Assembly: GCF_900141765.1 (NCBI RefSeq)
Contig: NZ_FSRK01000003.1
Location: 460,989 to 524,988, forward strand
Reading direction: 5' to 3'
Source: Epilithonimonas zeae
GTDB lineage: Bacteria > Bacteroidota > Bacteroidia > Flavobacteriales > Weeksellaceae
Length of the DNA: 64,000 nt
Made by a program: the position numbers and the translations under genes. Below are positions 1 to 7,951 of this stretch, one piece after another. The notes below the pieces were generated by a model. The model did no database searches. It was not told the origin of the DNA and saw nothing but the letters and a program-made list of their open reading frames with translations. Within the stretch, counting starts at the first letter, position 1; the number at the start of each line of letters is the position of its first letter.

Positions 1-1304
1 ACAGTATTTCTCTTTCTTCTAAAGAAGTTCAGAAATTATTGGATGAGAATGTTCCTTATGTGGTTCGTTTCAAAATGCCAATTGACAGAACACTTAATCT
101 TCAGGATATCATCAGAGGAAATTTCTCTGTGAATACAAATACGCTTGATGACAAGGTTTTGATCAAAAATGACGGAATGCCAACTTACCATTTTGCTAAT
201 GTGGTTGATGATTTTGAAATGAAAATCTCTCACGTTATCCGAGGTGAAGAATGGTTGCCTTCTATGCCTTTGCACGTTTTGTTGTATGAAGCGATGAGTT
301 GGGAAGCTCCTGAATTTGCGCATTTATCATTAATATTGAAACAAACGATTTCTGGCAAAGACTTTATTAGAAACATTAATAATTTTTCAATAAGTTTTTC
401 AAATGCATTTATTAATAAAAATAAAGAATACAGTTTTGTTGAAGTTAATACATTAATGCTTTCATACCTTCAAAATTTCTTTGATAAATCTACATTAGAA
501 AAAAACGAAAATGATGATAATCTTAATAGCCTTATAAAAGAATTTTTATCTAGTCTCTTTTCTGGAAAATTAAGCAAAAGAGATGGTGACATTTTTGGAT
601 TTCCAGTATTTCCTTTGGATTTCAAAGACCCACAAACAGGAATTATTTCAAAAGGTTACAAAGAATGTGGTTATTTCCCTGAAGCTTTCATCAATATGAT
701 GGCATTGTTAGGTTGGACACCTGCAAATGATAGAGAAATTTTAACAATAGACGAAATGATTGCCGAATTCGACCTTAATAAAGTTCATAAAGCTGGCGCA
801 AGATTCGATCCACAGAAAGCAAAATGGTTCAATCAGGAATATTTGAAATTGAAATCTAATGAAGAAGTTTTACAATTATTCAAAGATTTGGATGAGGTTA
901 AAAGTTTAAATCTTTCTGATGATAAATTACTACAAATTGTTTCATTGATGAAAGAAAGAAATGCGACTTTCGTAGTTGACATTTACAATGACGGAAAATT
1001 CTTTTTTGAAGCCCCAACTTCTTACGATGAGAAAGCAACCAAAAAAGCTTGGAACGAAACCACTTCTGCAGTCCTAAAAGATTTCTCAACTAAACTGAAA
1101 ACTTCAGAATTTGATTCAGAAACTTTGAAAAATACTATTCATCATTTTGCAGAAGAACATTCTATAGGAATGGGAAAAGTAATGATGCCTCTTCGTCTCG
1201 CTTTGGTAGGCGAATTGAAAGGCCCGGATGTTCCAGACATTATGAACATTATCGGGAAAGAAGAAACATTGGCAAGAATAGAAAAAGCTATTAGTTTAAA
1301 CTAA
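1..1304 (+). CDS. gltX: Glutamate--tRNA ligase, 3' part, with a 70-codon in-frame insertion
   Basis: Class I aminoacyl-tRNA synthetase that charges tRNA-Glu in the cytoplasm. The 5' end, with the HIGH motif, lies outside the window; the reading frame is open from base 3 and ends at TAA 1302-1304. Visible are the conserved blocks VIRGEEWLPS, the KMSKS-type loop KLSKRDGD (567-590) and the anticodon-binding C-terminus. In the family the stretch LILKP(x)nGKLSKRDG is continuous. Here LILKQTISGK is followed by about 70 extra residues (351-560) before SGKLSKRDG. The extra segment is rich in N, K, F, I and S, counts to about 21% GC by hand, and is bounded by TTCTGGCAAA and TTCTGGAAAA. The downstream sequence is fully conserved, so the gene is not obviously a pseudogene. 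Identity is certain; whether the product is active is open. Confidence 0.95.
   Translation, partial: SISLSSKEVQKLLDENVPYVVRFKMPIDRTLNLQDIIRGNFSVNTNTLDDKVLIKNDGMPTYHFANVVDDFEMKISHVIRGEEWLPSMPLHVLLYEAMSWEAPEFAHLSLILKQTISGKDFIRNINNFSISFSNAFINKNKEYSFVEVNTLMLSYLQNFFDKSTLEKNENDDNLNSLIKEFLSSLFSGKLSKRDGDIFGFPVFPLDFKDPQTGIISKGYKECGYFPEAFINMMALLGWTPANDREILTIDEMIAEFDLNKVHKAGARFDPQKAKWFNQEYLKLKSNEEVLQLFKDLDEVKSLNLSDDKLLQIVSLMKERNATFVVDIYNDGKFFFEAPTSYDEKATKKAWNETTSAVLKDFSTKLKTSEFDSETLKNTIHHFAEEHSIGMGKVMMPLRLALVGELKGPDVPDIMNIIGKEETLARIEKAISLN
351..560 (+). other. In-frame 210-bp insertion inside gltX at the KLSKR loop
   Basis: The segment is exactly 70 codons with no stop. It is much more AT-rich than the flanking gltX sequence and lies immediately before the catalytic KLSKR loop. 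A 10-bp near-direct repeat occurs at 350-359 and 560-569, one mismatch apart, as expected for a target-site duplication or a slippage junction. I recognise no intein motif, and 70 residues is too short for a known intein. It may be translated as a surface loop, or removed or bypassed at RNA level; the sequence alone does not decide. Confidence 0.7.
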
Positions 1305-1310
1305 TTAATT

Positions 1311-1335
1311 TGTCAGTCTGAGGCTCTCGAAGACT
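1311..1335 (+). repeat. Dispersed short repeat (GTCAGTCTGAG..CTCGAAGACT type)
   Basis: The sequence TGTCAGTCTGAG followed by CTCTCGAAGACT lies just after the gltX stop. Near-identical copies occur at 17073-17096 and, inverted, at 21461-21484. All are in 3' intergenic positions. Confidence 0.7.
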
Positions 1336-1372
1336 TTTTATTAATATTAGAATCCATTTAAAAAAAATAGAT

Positions 1373-1380
1373 TATTTTTG
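1373..1380 (+). promoter_or_regulatory. -7 promoter box for accA (TATTTTTG)
   Basis: Exact match to the Bacteroidota TAnnTTTG box, 22 nt upstream of the accA ATG. No convincing -33 TTG is visible. Confidence 0.6.
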
Positions 1381-1402
1381 AACGGTTTAATCCAAACAAA
1401 AT

Positions 1403-2359
1403 ATGGAGTATTTAGAATTTGAACAACCTGTAAAAGAACTGATCGAGCAATACGAAAAATGTGTACAACTAGGCACAGAAAGCGGAATTGATGTAGATGA
1501 ATCCTGCAAAAAGATCAAAACAAAAATAGAAGAGACTAAGAAAAAAATATACGGAAGCCTTACGCCTTGGCAAAAAGTTCAGCTTTCCAGACATCCGGAC
1601 AGACCTTATACACTTGATTATATCAATGGTTTGGCAGATGCAGGGAGTTTTGTTGAATTGCACGGCGATAGAAACTTTGGGGACGATCCCGCAATGGTTG
1701 GCGGAATTGCCAGCATCAGCGGAAATACTGTAATGCTAATCGGAACTCAGAAAGGAAGAACTACCAAAGAACGTCAGCACAGACGTTTTGGAATGTCTAA
1801 CCCGGAAGGTTATAGAAAGGCTCTTAGATTGATGAAATTGGCAGAGAAATTCAATATTCCTGTGGTAACTTTCGTAGATACGCCTGGAGCTTATCCTGGT
1901 CTTGAAGCGGAAGAACGCGGACAAGGTGAAGCGATTGCCAGAAACATCTATGAAATGTGCCAATTGAAAACTCCGATTATCACCATCATCATTGGTGAAG
2001 GTGCTAGTGGAGGTGCATTAGGAATTGGTGTTGGAAACAAAGTTTATATGTTGGAAAACACTTGGTATTCTGTAATTTCTCCGGAAAACTGTTCAGCTAT
2101 TCTTTGGAGAAGCTGGGAATACAAAGAGACTGCAGCCACTACAATGAAACTTACTGCTGATGATATGTTGAAGCAAAAATTAATTGATGACATTATCCCT
2201 GAACCACTTGGAGGCGCTCATTATGATAATGCTGCAACTTTCGACAACGTGAAGAAATTCATCTTGAAAGACATCAAAACGCTTTCTAAATTGCCAGTTG
2301 AGAAATTGGTTGCTGAAAGACAAGATAAGTTTATTGCAATGGGAGAATTCAAAGGATAG
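1403..2359 (+). CDS. accA: Acetyl-CoA carboxylase carboxyltransferase subunit alpha
   Basis: Alpha half of the carboxyltransferase that moves CO2 from biotin-BCCP to acetyl-CoA to give malonyl-CoA, the first step of fatty acid synthesis; it works with AccD in the cytoplasm. The 318-aa length is normal. The N-terminal helical region ([16 protein letters not shown]) is followed by the crotonase-fold core, with [13 protein letters not shown] near residue 117, DTPGAYPG near 158 and [12 protein letters not shown] near 198 forming the acyl-CoA and oxyanion pocket. It stands alone between its own -7 box (1373-1380) and a strong terminator (2403-2441). ATG 1403 is the only sensible start. Confidence 0.98.
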   Translation: MEYLEFEQPVKELIEQYEKCVQLGTESGIDVDESCKKIKTKIEETKKKIYGSLTPWQKVQLSRHPDRPYTLDYINGLADAGSFVELHGDRNFGDDPAMVGGIASISGNTVMLIGTQKGRTTKERQHRRFGMSNPEGYRKALRLMKLAEKFNIPVVTFVDTPGAYPGLEAEERGQGEAIARNIYEMCQLKTPIITIIIGEGASGGALGIGVGNKVYMLENTWYSVISPENCSAILWRSWEYKETAATTMKLTADDMLKQKLIDDIIPEPLGGAHYDNAATFDNVKKFILKDIKTLSKLPVEKLVAERQDKFIAMGEFKG

Positions 2360-2402
2360 CATTTTCCTTATGGCGATTAGCTTTTTGCTATTGGTATAAA
2401 AT

Positions 2403-2441
2403 AAAAACCCCTTCAGAGTTTGAAACTCTGAAGGGGTTTTT
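2403..2441 (+). terminator. Rho-independent terminator after accA
   Basis: Long perfect hairpin: AAAAACCCCTTCAGAGTTT pairs with the following AAACTCTGAAGGGGTTTTT, and ends in a T-run. Confidence 0.9.
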
Positions 2442-2481
2442 ATTTGTATTGATTGACGACTGTTGATTGGAAGCCGAATCT

Positions 2482-2645
2482 GCGCCCTGACTTATCTTCA
2501 ATTTAATATTTAATTTATTTGAATCGATGAACCACTTCGTTAGGCTTGAGCGGAAATCCTTTTTTGCTTATACTTTGAGTTCTATTTAATCTGAAATCTT
2601 CGTGCAAAAAGATAGGGAGCGGAAGGCGGAAATAGGCGCCCAAAT
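2482..2645. repeat. Dispersed intergenic repeat, family A copy 1, split by an insertion
   Basis: The 5' arm GCGCCCTGACTT (2482-2493) and the rest of the element (GAGCGGAAATCC, T-run, loop, AAAAAGATAGGGAGCGGAAG, GGCGCCCAA) are separated by about 54 extra bases (2494-2547). The insertion includes GAACCACTTCGTTAGG, which resembles another dispersed repeat at 17138. Outer arms GCGCC and GGCGC are complementary. Related copies lie at 5894, 26665 and 60473. No gene is supported in the 349-bp spacer 2360-2708. Confidence 0.7.
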
Positions 2646-2652
2646 AATTCAT

Positions 2653-2689
2653 AAAAAAAGCGATTCAAATAAATTGAACCGCTTTTTAT
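2653..2689 (-). terminator. Terminator of the rplM-rpsI-rpsB operon
   Basis: Inverted repeat AAAAAGCG..TTCAA / TTGAA..CGCTTTTT with a T-run on the minus strand, 20 bp past the rpsB stop. It ends the operon directly after rpsB. Confidence 0.75.
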
Positions 2690-2708
2690 ATTTTAGAAAA
2701 GATTCTAA

Positions 2709-3470
2709 TTATTCAGCATCGAAATCAGCATCTGCTTCTGCAGAAACTTTTTCGCCTTCTTCTTTAGATTTTTCTTTATCTGCTTTTCTTTGAGACAAAC
2801 CATCTTTGATAGAAGCTGAAACAACGCTCAACAACATATCGATTGATTTAGAAGCATCATCATTTCCTGGGATTACGAAATCCACTTTTCTTGGATCTGA
2901 ATTGGTATCAACGATACCAAAAACTGGGATACCCAATTTTTTAGCCTCTGTTACTGCGATGTGTTCTCTCATAATGTCAACTACGAAAATAGCTGAAGGA
3001 AGACGAACCATATCTGAGATAGAACCTAAGTTTTTCTCAAGATTTGCTCTTTGACGATCAACTTGTAGTCTTTCTTTTTTAGATAAAGTTTCGAAAGTAC
3101 CATCTTTCTTCATTTTATCGATAGAGTTCATTTTCTTAACTGCTTTTCTGATAGTTACAAAGTTTGTAAGCATACCACCTGGCCATCTTTCTGTGATGTA
3201 AGGCATGTTAAGTTCGGCAGCGTGTTTTGCTACTACTTCTTTCGCTTGCTTTTTAGTAGCTACGAAAAGAACTTTTTTACCTGCAGAAGTTAATTTTTCC
3301 AAAGCTGTACAAGCCTCGTCCAATTTAACAGCTGTTTTATGTAAATCTACGATGTGAATACCGTTTTTCTCCATGAAAATGTATGGAGCCATATTTGGAT
3401 TCCACTTACGAGTCATGTGACCGAAGTGTACGCCAGCCTCTAAAAGGTCTTTTACATTTGCTTTTGCCAT
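2709..3470 (-). CDS. rpsB: 30S ribosomal protein S2
   Basis: Small-subunit ribosomal protein that recruits S1 and forms part of the 30S back. At 253 aa it has the standard opening LLEAGVHFGHMTRKWNPNM, the block RWPGGMLTNFVTI and the late motif IPVFGIVDTNSDP. The C-terminus is an acidic/lysine tail (KADKEKSKEEGEKVS), longer than in E. coli but usual in this group. It is third in a minus-strand operon after rplM and rpsI, with an unusually long 185-bp gap after rpsI. The usual downstream partner tsf is absent; the operon ends at a hairpin. Confidence 0.98.
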   Translation of the reverse strand: MAKANVKDLLEAGVHFGHMTRKWNPNMAPYIFMEKNGIHIVDLHKTAVKLDEACTALEKLTSAGKKVLFVATKKQAKEVVAKHAAELNMPYITERWPGGMLTNFVTIRKAVKKMNSIDKMKKDGTFETLSKKERLQVDRQRANLEKNLGSISDMVRLPSAIFVVDIMREHIAVTEAKKLGIPVFGIVDTNSDPRKVDFVIPGNDDASKSIDMLLSVVSASIKDGLSQRKADKEKSKEEGEKVSAEADADFDAE

Positions 3471-3655
3471 GTTTTCTTGTTTTTTGTTAGTTTACTTTCC
3501 GCTTTTCCGCAATCAACTTTACTTTAGATGGGAGTAAAGTTTGGATGCTAAACGTAACGGGCAATATTTTGTTTAGATAATAGAGCCAAGAATCGAGAAC
3601 CAAGAAGAAAACATAAAGTCTTGTATCTTGTATCTGATATCCTGAATCTGAAAAA

Positions 3656-4042
3656 TTAACGTTTTGAGAATTGGAATCTCTTTCTCGCTTTTTTCTGACC
3701 TGGTTTCTTTCTCTCTACCATTCTTGCATCTCTAGTCAACAATCCGTGTGGCTTAAGAAGTAATCTGAATTCTTCGTTAATTTCACACAATGCTCTAGAA
3801 ACTCCTAGTCTAATAGCTTCTGCCTGACCAGTAATACCTCCTCCAAAAACATTAACAGTTAAGTCATACTGACCCAAAGTTTCTGTCAATAAAAATGGCT
3901 GATTCACTTTATAAACTAAAACATCCGTACAGAAATAAGTTTTAGCATCTTTACCGTTTATAGTGATGTTACCAGTTCCTGGCTTCACATAAACTCTTGC
4001 AACAGAAGTTTTTCTTCTTCCGATTTTGTGTACTGTAGACAT
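3656..4042 (-). CDS. rpsI: 30S ribosomal protein S9
   Basis: Small-subunit protein whose C-terminal tail reaches the P-site tRNA. The 128 aa include [19 protein letters not shown] at the start and the diagnostic basic end [17 protein letters not shown]. The gene follows rplM with a 5-bp gap, so the two are co-transcribed and probably translationally coupled. ATG at 4042 gives the standard N-terminus [13 protein letters not shown]. Confidence 0.98.
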   Translation of the reverse strand: MSTVHKIGRRKTSVARVYVKPGTGNITINGKDAKTYFCTDVLVYKVNQPFLLTETLGQYDLTVNVFGGGITGQAEAIRLGVSRALCEINEEFRLLLKPHGLLTRDARMVERKKPGQKKARKRFQFSKR

Positions 4043-4047
4043 ATTAA

Positions 4048-4503
4048 TTATTTGAATTCGTTAACATTGATTACTTTTGGCTGTTGAGCTTCGTGTTTGT
4101 GCTCTGTTCCTTCATATAAATAAAGGTTTTTGAATAAAGCCGAACCTAATCTGTTTTTAGGAAGCATCCCTTTTACAGATTTTTCTAATACTTTAAGAGC
4201 ATCTTTTTTCTTAAGCTCCTCAGCAGTCATAGACTTCTGACCACCTGGATATCCAGTGTGCCAAATGTAAGTTTTGTCTGCCCACTTGTTTCCGGAAAGC
4301 GTAACTTTCCCAGCGTTCAAAACGATTACGTTGTCTCCACAATCTACGTGTGGCGTGTAATTCGTTTTGTGCTTACCTCTCAAAATCTTTGCAACGGTAG
4401 AAGCTAGTCTTCCCAACGGTTGCTCAGCAGCGTCTACAACAACCCATTCTTTATTTGCTGTAGCCTTGTTTGCCGATACTGTTTTGTAACTTAATGTATT
4501 CAC
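4048..4503 (-). CDS. rplM: 50S ribosomal protein L13
   Basis: Early-assembling large-subunit protein. The 151 aa carry the family blocks [35 protein letters not shown], and GMLPKNRLG. It is first in the rplM-rpsI-rpsB operon. A TACCTTTG box at 4548-4555 puts the transcript start about 40 nt upstream of ATG 4503, leaving room for a short leader. I could not confirm a folded L13-type autoregulatory leader. Confidence 0.98.
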   Translation of the reverse strand: MNTLSYKTVSANKATANKEWVVVDAAEQPLGRLASTVAKILRGKHKTNYTPHVDCGDNVIVLNAGKVTLSGNKWADKTYIWHTGYPGGQKSMTAEELKKKDALKVLEKSVKGMLPKNRLGSALFKNLYLYEGTEHKHEAQQPKVINVNEFK

Positions 4504-4547
4504 AATTTATCGTTTACGATTAAACATAATTTTCCCTTACGGGTGTG

Positions 4548-4555
4548 CAAAGGTA
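4548..4555 (-). promoter_or_regulatory. -7 promoter box for the rplM operon (TACCTTTG)
   Basis: Minus-strand TAnnTTTG match upstream of rplM. It is followed by GCACACCC and a leader of roughly 40 nt. Confidence 0.65.
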
Positions 4556-4694
4556 GCAAAATTTTCTCGGATGAAAAATTTTCCCCAAAGAAATATTTTA
4601 AATTTCTAATTATTAATGAGTTATTGAAATAAATCCTGACATTGATTTTAAAAATTAATTAATACTGGACTCATTATATAATGTTGCTTTTTTA

Positions 4695-4702
4695 TATTTT
4701 TG
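4695..4702 (+). promoter_or_regulatory. -7 promoter box TATTTTTG deciding the start of the DUF3667 gene
   Basis: The box overlaps an upstream in-frame TTG (4700). Transcription should therefore begin near 4707, so translation must start at ATG 4718. Confidence 0.6.
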
Positions 4703-4717
4703 AAAAAATTCTATAAA

Positions 4718-5815
4718 ATGAGCCACGGAAAACTGAGAAAAGAAAAAGACTGCTTAAACTGCGGACATATTGTTGAGAAACATTATTGTCCCCATTGCGG
4801 ACAGCAGAACATAGAGACAAGGCAGCCTTTCTATTATCTTTTCACTCACTTTGTAGAGGATTTTACACATTACGACGGACAATTTTGGGGAACTCTTAAA
4901 AATCTGCTTTTCAAACCCGGTAAATTGACCAATACTTATCTGGAAGGTAAAAGACAAAAATTTGTTCCGCCGGTTAAACTTTACATTTTCATCAGTTTCA
5001 TAACATTTTTCCTATTTGCTGTTTTCCCGCCTTTCGACATTAATTTTGAAGGAAAAAAAGACTCTAGAAAAGAAAAGATAATCTCACTGAATAGACTTGC
5101 AGAAACTTCGAAACAGCTTGACAGCATCAGAGCGCAAGAAAAAATGAAGGGAACGGATTCTGTCACAATTAGTAAAGTTAATACTTTACTAAAAGATTCT
5201 GCAAAATTAAGTGATATCGAAGACAGCTTTGATATGAGTAAGAAACTGGATGATAAGTTTGAATATAATGGTTATACAACCAGAAAATCATTTGACTCTG
5301 CAAAAGCAAAAAACCCATCATTCTTCGATTTCATCAATGTTCCTGTTGCTCACAAATTTTTCGAGCTAAAGGAAAAAGGTATTACAAAAGGAGAAATCCT
5401 AAAAAAATTGGGCGAGGTATCTTTTCATAATTTGCCAAAAGCCTTATTCATTTATCTTCCGATTTTTGCATTTTTCCTATGGATTTTCCACAACAAGAAA
5501 AAATGGTGGTATTTTGACCACGGCATTTTTACACTGCATTATTTCTGCTTCCTGCTACTGACAATTTTACTGTTCTCAACACTATATAAGTTAACCGATG
5601 TTTTAAATAATTCAATCAATATCTTTATATATCTGCTGATGAATGTTCTATTCTTCTACAGTATCATTTATTTTTTTATAGCCCATTATAAGGTTTATCA
5701 TACGCACGGTATTATCAGTTTTATCATTGGAAGCATTTTGTTTATGTTTAATTTCTTTGCTTTTATGTTTCTGGTGATGGGTTTAGGCGTAGTCAGCTTC
5801 CTGATGATTCATTAA
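4718..5815 (+). CDS. DUF3667 zinc-ribbon membrane protein
   Basis: Inner-membrane protein of unknown function. Residues about 10-35 form a zinc ribbon (CLNCG near 13, then CPHCGQQN near 27). It is followed by the DUF3667 signature FYYLFTHFVEDFTHYDGQFW and LLFKPGKLTNTYLEGKR. There is one membrane segment near residue 85-105, a charged soluble loop of about 100 residues, then four or five hydrophobic helices from about residue 240 to the end. ATG 4718 (365 aa) is preferred to an upstream TTG at 4700 that sits inside the -7 box. It is monocistronic, with a terminator at 5845-5873. The family assignment is firm; the role is unknown. Confidence 0.88.
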   Translation: MSHGKLRKEKDCLNCGHIVEKHYCPHCGQQNIETRQPFYYLFTHFVEDFTHYDGQFWGTLKNLLFKPGKLTNTYLEGKRQKFVPPVKLYIFISFITFFLFAVFPPFDINFEGKKDSRKEKIISLNRLAETSKQLDSIRAQEKMKGTDSVTISKVNTLLKDSAKLSDIEDSFDMSKKLDDKFEYNGYTTRKSFDSAKAKNPSFFDFINVPVAHKFFELKEKGITKGEILKKLGEVSFHNLPKALFIYLPIFAFFLWIFHNKKKWWYFDHGIFTLHYFCFLLLTILLFSTLYKLTDVLNNSINIFIYLLMNVLFFYSIIYFFIAHYKVYHTHGIISFIIGSILFMFNFFAFMFLVMGLGVVSFLMIH

Positions 5816-5844
5816 ATATGATTTACTAAGATTTAATATAAATG

Positions 5845-5873
5845 AAAAACCTTTCAAGCTTTGAAAGGTTTTT
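5845..5873 (+). terminator. Terminator after the DUF3667 gene
   Basis: Hairpin AAAAACCTTTCAA / TTGAAAGGTTTTT followed by TTGTTTT. Confidence 0.85.
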
Positions 5874-5893
5874 GTTTTGTACATTGAATTGCT

Positions 5894-5976
5894 GCAGCCC
5901 GACTTGAGCGGAAATGCTTTTTGTGTAGCGCAGCGGAACAAAAAGATTGGGAGCGGAAGGCGGATAAGCTGCCCAA
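5894..5976. repeat. Dispersed intergenic repeat, family A copy 2
   Basis: The intact copy reads GCAGCCCGACTTGAGCGGA, then AATGCTTTTTG, a short loop, CAAAAAGATTGGGAGCGGA and AGGCGGATAAGCTGCCCAA. The outer arms GCAGC and GCTGC pair, as do the inner TTTTTG and CAAAAA. Confidence 0.8.
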
Positions 5977-5983
5977 AATATAT

Positions 5984-6316
5984 TTAATACCTCAACGATT
6001 TACTTTCCCGGAAACTCGCTATCATATAATAAGCTACAAAGACCGTAGAAAACTTGATAATGGACGGCAAAGCAGTTTCGAAATTGAAAAATATTAAGCC
6101 AATAGCTACAAGAACAATAATCCCAATAAAGGAGATTCCCATTTTCTTTGGAAGCGGCCACTCCGGATGGTCTACAAAATAAGCCAATCCCCAACCAATT
6201 CCGAAAGCAGAAGCAACATATAGTTCTACCAAAAATTCTGCGGGTTCTCCTGTAAAACGTCTCAAGAAAAAACTAATCAAGGTTCCAACTACAAAATACA
6301 TCAGCGCTTTTATCAT
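5984..6316 (-). CDS. Small hydrophobic membrane protein, unknown function
   Basis: About 110 aa with three or four hydrophobic segments (near residues 5-20, 38-52, 60-80 and 88-103) and a short basic loop LRRFTG after the first. I do not recognise the family. The start is ATG 6316 (MIKALMYFVVG). An upstream in-frame TTG at 6334 lies inside the TACTTTTG box at 6332-6339 and cannot be in the mRNA. The gene is convergent with the DUF3667 gene and separated from it by repeat copy 2. Confidence 0.7.
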   Translation of the reverse strand: MIKALMYFVVGTLISFFLRRFTGEPAEFLVELYVASAFGIGWGLAYFVDHPEWPLPKKMGISFIGIIVLVAIGLIFFNFETALPSIIKFSTVFVAYYMIASFRESKSLRY

Positions 6317-6331
6317 TTCAAAAAATTTTGA

Positions 6332-6339
6332 CAAAAGTA
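6332..6339 (-). promoter_or_regulatory. -7 promoter box TACTTTTG
   Basis: Minus-strand TAnnTTTG match about 15 nt upstream of ATG 6316. It fixes the start of the small membrane protein. Confidence 0.6.
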
Positions 6340-6581
6340 AGGATTGTAATTTGAAAATTACTTTTGGAAAGTTTTGCTTTAATTTAATCCATGAAGTCTA
6401 ACACAAAAGCACTATGAAAATATTTTCCTCTAACTGTTTTTAAGACATGAGAAAAATCAAAAATTTTCATATTGACGAAGTTAACTTTGTGCCTCAAAAA
6501 CATACTATAAATCAAAAAGAAAATCTTTGTGCCATTATGATAAATTCCACAAGATTCTAAAATCTCCTCAACAAAATTCCT

Positions 6582-6589
6582 TAGATTTG
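6582..6589 (+). promoter_or_regulatory. -7 promoter box for pncB (TAGATTTG)
   Basis: Exact TAnnTTTG match 16 nt upstream of the pncB ATG. Confidence 0.65.
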
Positions 6590-6605
6590 TTTAAATGATT
6601 TTTTT

Positions 6606-7781
6606 ATGCGCGAGGTAAGACTAAACTCTATTCTGGATAACGATTTCTACAAGATTACAATGCAAAATGCAGTAGTGAAATTATTCACGAACGAGATTGT
6701 AAAATACGAATTCATCAACCGGGGAAAACATCAGTTTCCGGAAGGTTTTGCAGAAGAACTTAGAAAGTCTGTCAACGCAATGGCAGAACTGAAGCTGACC
6801 AAAGACGAAAAAAAATATCTGAAAGCCACTTGTCCATATCTTGCTCTACCCTACCTCGATTTCTTGGAAGGTTTTCATTACGACCCTTCTGAAGTGAAGA
6901 TTGAACAAAATGGCAACGAACTAAAAGTTTCGGTGGAAGGTCTCTGGTACAGAACCATTCTTTGGGAAGTCCCTTTGCTAGCACTTATCAGCGAACTTCA
7001 TTATGAGATGAATCATATGGAGCGACAAACCAACGAAGAGGTCATTAATAAAACTGTAGAAAAAGCGGTTCATTTGACAGAATTGGGCGTTCCTTTTGCT
7101 GAATTTGGAACACGAAGAAGACATTCTTACAAAGTTCACAGATTGGTGATGGATGCCTTGATTCAGGATAAAAAATCGACTTTTACAGGAACTTCCAATG
7201 TTCATCTGGCTATGCTTTACAACGTAAAACCAATTGGTACACATGCCCACGAATGGTTTATGTTTCACGCCGCAGAATTTGGTTTCAAAACGGCCAATTC
7301 TATTGCTTTGGAAAATTGGGTTAATGTTTACCGTGGCGATTTGGGAGTTGCACTTTCCGACACATACACCACGGATGTTTTCTTCCAGCAGTTTGATAAA
7401 AAGTTTGCAAAGTTGTTTGACGGCGTACGTCATGACAGCGGCGACCCGTTTGAATTTGCTGATAAAACCATTGCGCATTATCAAAAGCACGGCATCAATC
7501 CATTATTCAAATACATTATTTTTTCTGACGGACTGAATCTTGAAAAAGTTGAAGAAATCACCAATTACTGCAGAGGTAAAATCGGAATTTCTTTCGGAAT
7601 CGGAACCAATCTTACTAATGATGTTGGACTTAAACCAATGAACATCGTAATGAAACTCATTAGTGTAAAAGGAATTAATAATGAATGGATTCCGACTGTG
7701 AAACTATCTGACGAAAAAGGAAAATATACCGGCGACCCAAAAATGATAGAATTGGCGAAGGAGTTTTTGAGGATTAAATAA
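6606..7781 (+). CDS. pncB: Nicotinate phosphoribosyltransferase
   Basis: Converts nicotinate and PRPP to nicotinate mononucleotide in the Preiss-Handler NAD salvage pathway, in the cytoplasm. The 391 aa match the PncB family from the opening LDNDFYKITMQNAV. EFGTRRRHS lies near residue 165, and GTSNVHLAM..GTHAHEW near 200 includes the conserved (auto)phosphorylated His region. VRHDSGDPFEF is near 278, FSDGLN near 308 and GIGTNLTND near 335. It is a stand-alone gene behind its own -7 box, with no NAD genes adjacent. Confidence 0.97.
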   Translation: MREVRLNSILDNDFYKITMQNAVVKLFTNEIVKYEFINRGKHQFPEGFAEELRKSVNAMAELKLTKDEKKYLKATCPYLALPYLDFLEGFHYDPSEVKIEQNGNELKVSVEGLWYRTILWEVPLLALISELHYEMNHMERQTNEEVINKTVEKAVHLTELGVPFAEFGTRRRHSYKVHRLVMDALIQDKKSTFTGTSNVHLAMLYNVKPIGTHAHEWFMFHAAEFGFKTANSIALENWVNVYRGDLGVALSDTYTTDVFFQQFDKKFAKLFDGVRHDSGDPFEFADKTIAHYQKHGINPLFKYIIFSDGLNLEKVEEITNYCRGKIGISFGIGTNLTNDVGLKPMNIVMKLISVKGINNEWIPTVKLSDEKGKYTGDPKMIELAKEFLRIK

Positions 7782-7951
7782 TACATTATAATAATGTCTG
7801 TTAAATTTATTTAAAGTTCAGTGCTGTATCAAAAAAAAAATTAACTTTACAATAAGTGAAAGTTTAAAATCTGAATATCAAGAAAAAGTCAACAAAATCT
7901 TTTGGCATCAATTTTACTCTTTAAAAAACACAACTTAATTAATTTTATCCT

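Noticed and set aside
351..560. Intein inside gltX
   Set aside because: The insertion is only 70 residues, with no Cys/Ser splice junction block or HNG-type C-terminal motif.
2602..2793. Plus-strand ORF overlapping rpsB 3' end and a repeat
   Set aside because: It is the antisense shadow of rpsB and the family A repeat; low-complexity Ser/Ala translation only.
4700..4717. TTG start of the DUF3667 gene
   Set aside because: The codon falls inside a consensus -7 box; ATG 4718 gives a proper leader.
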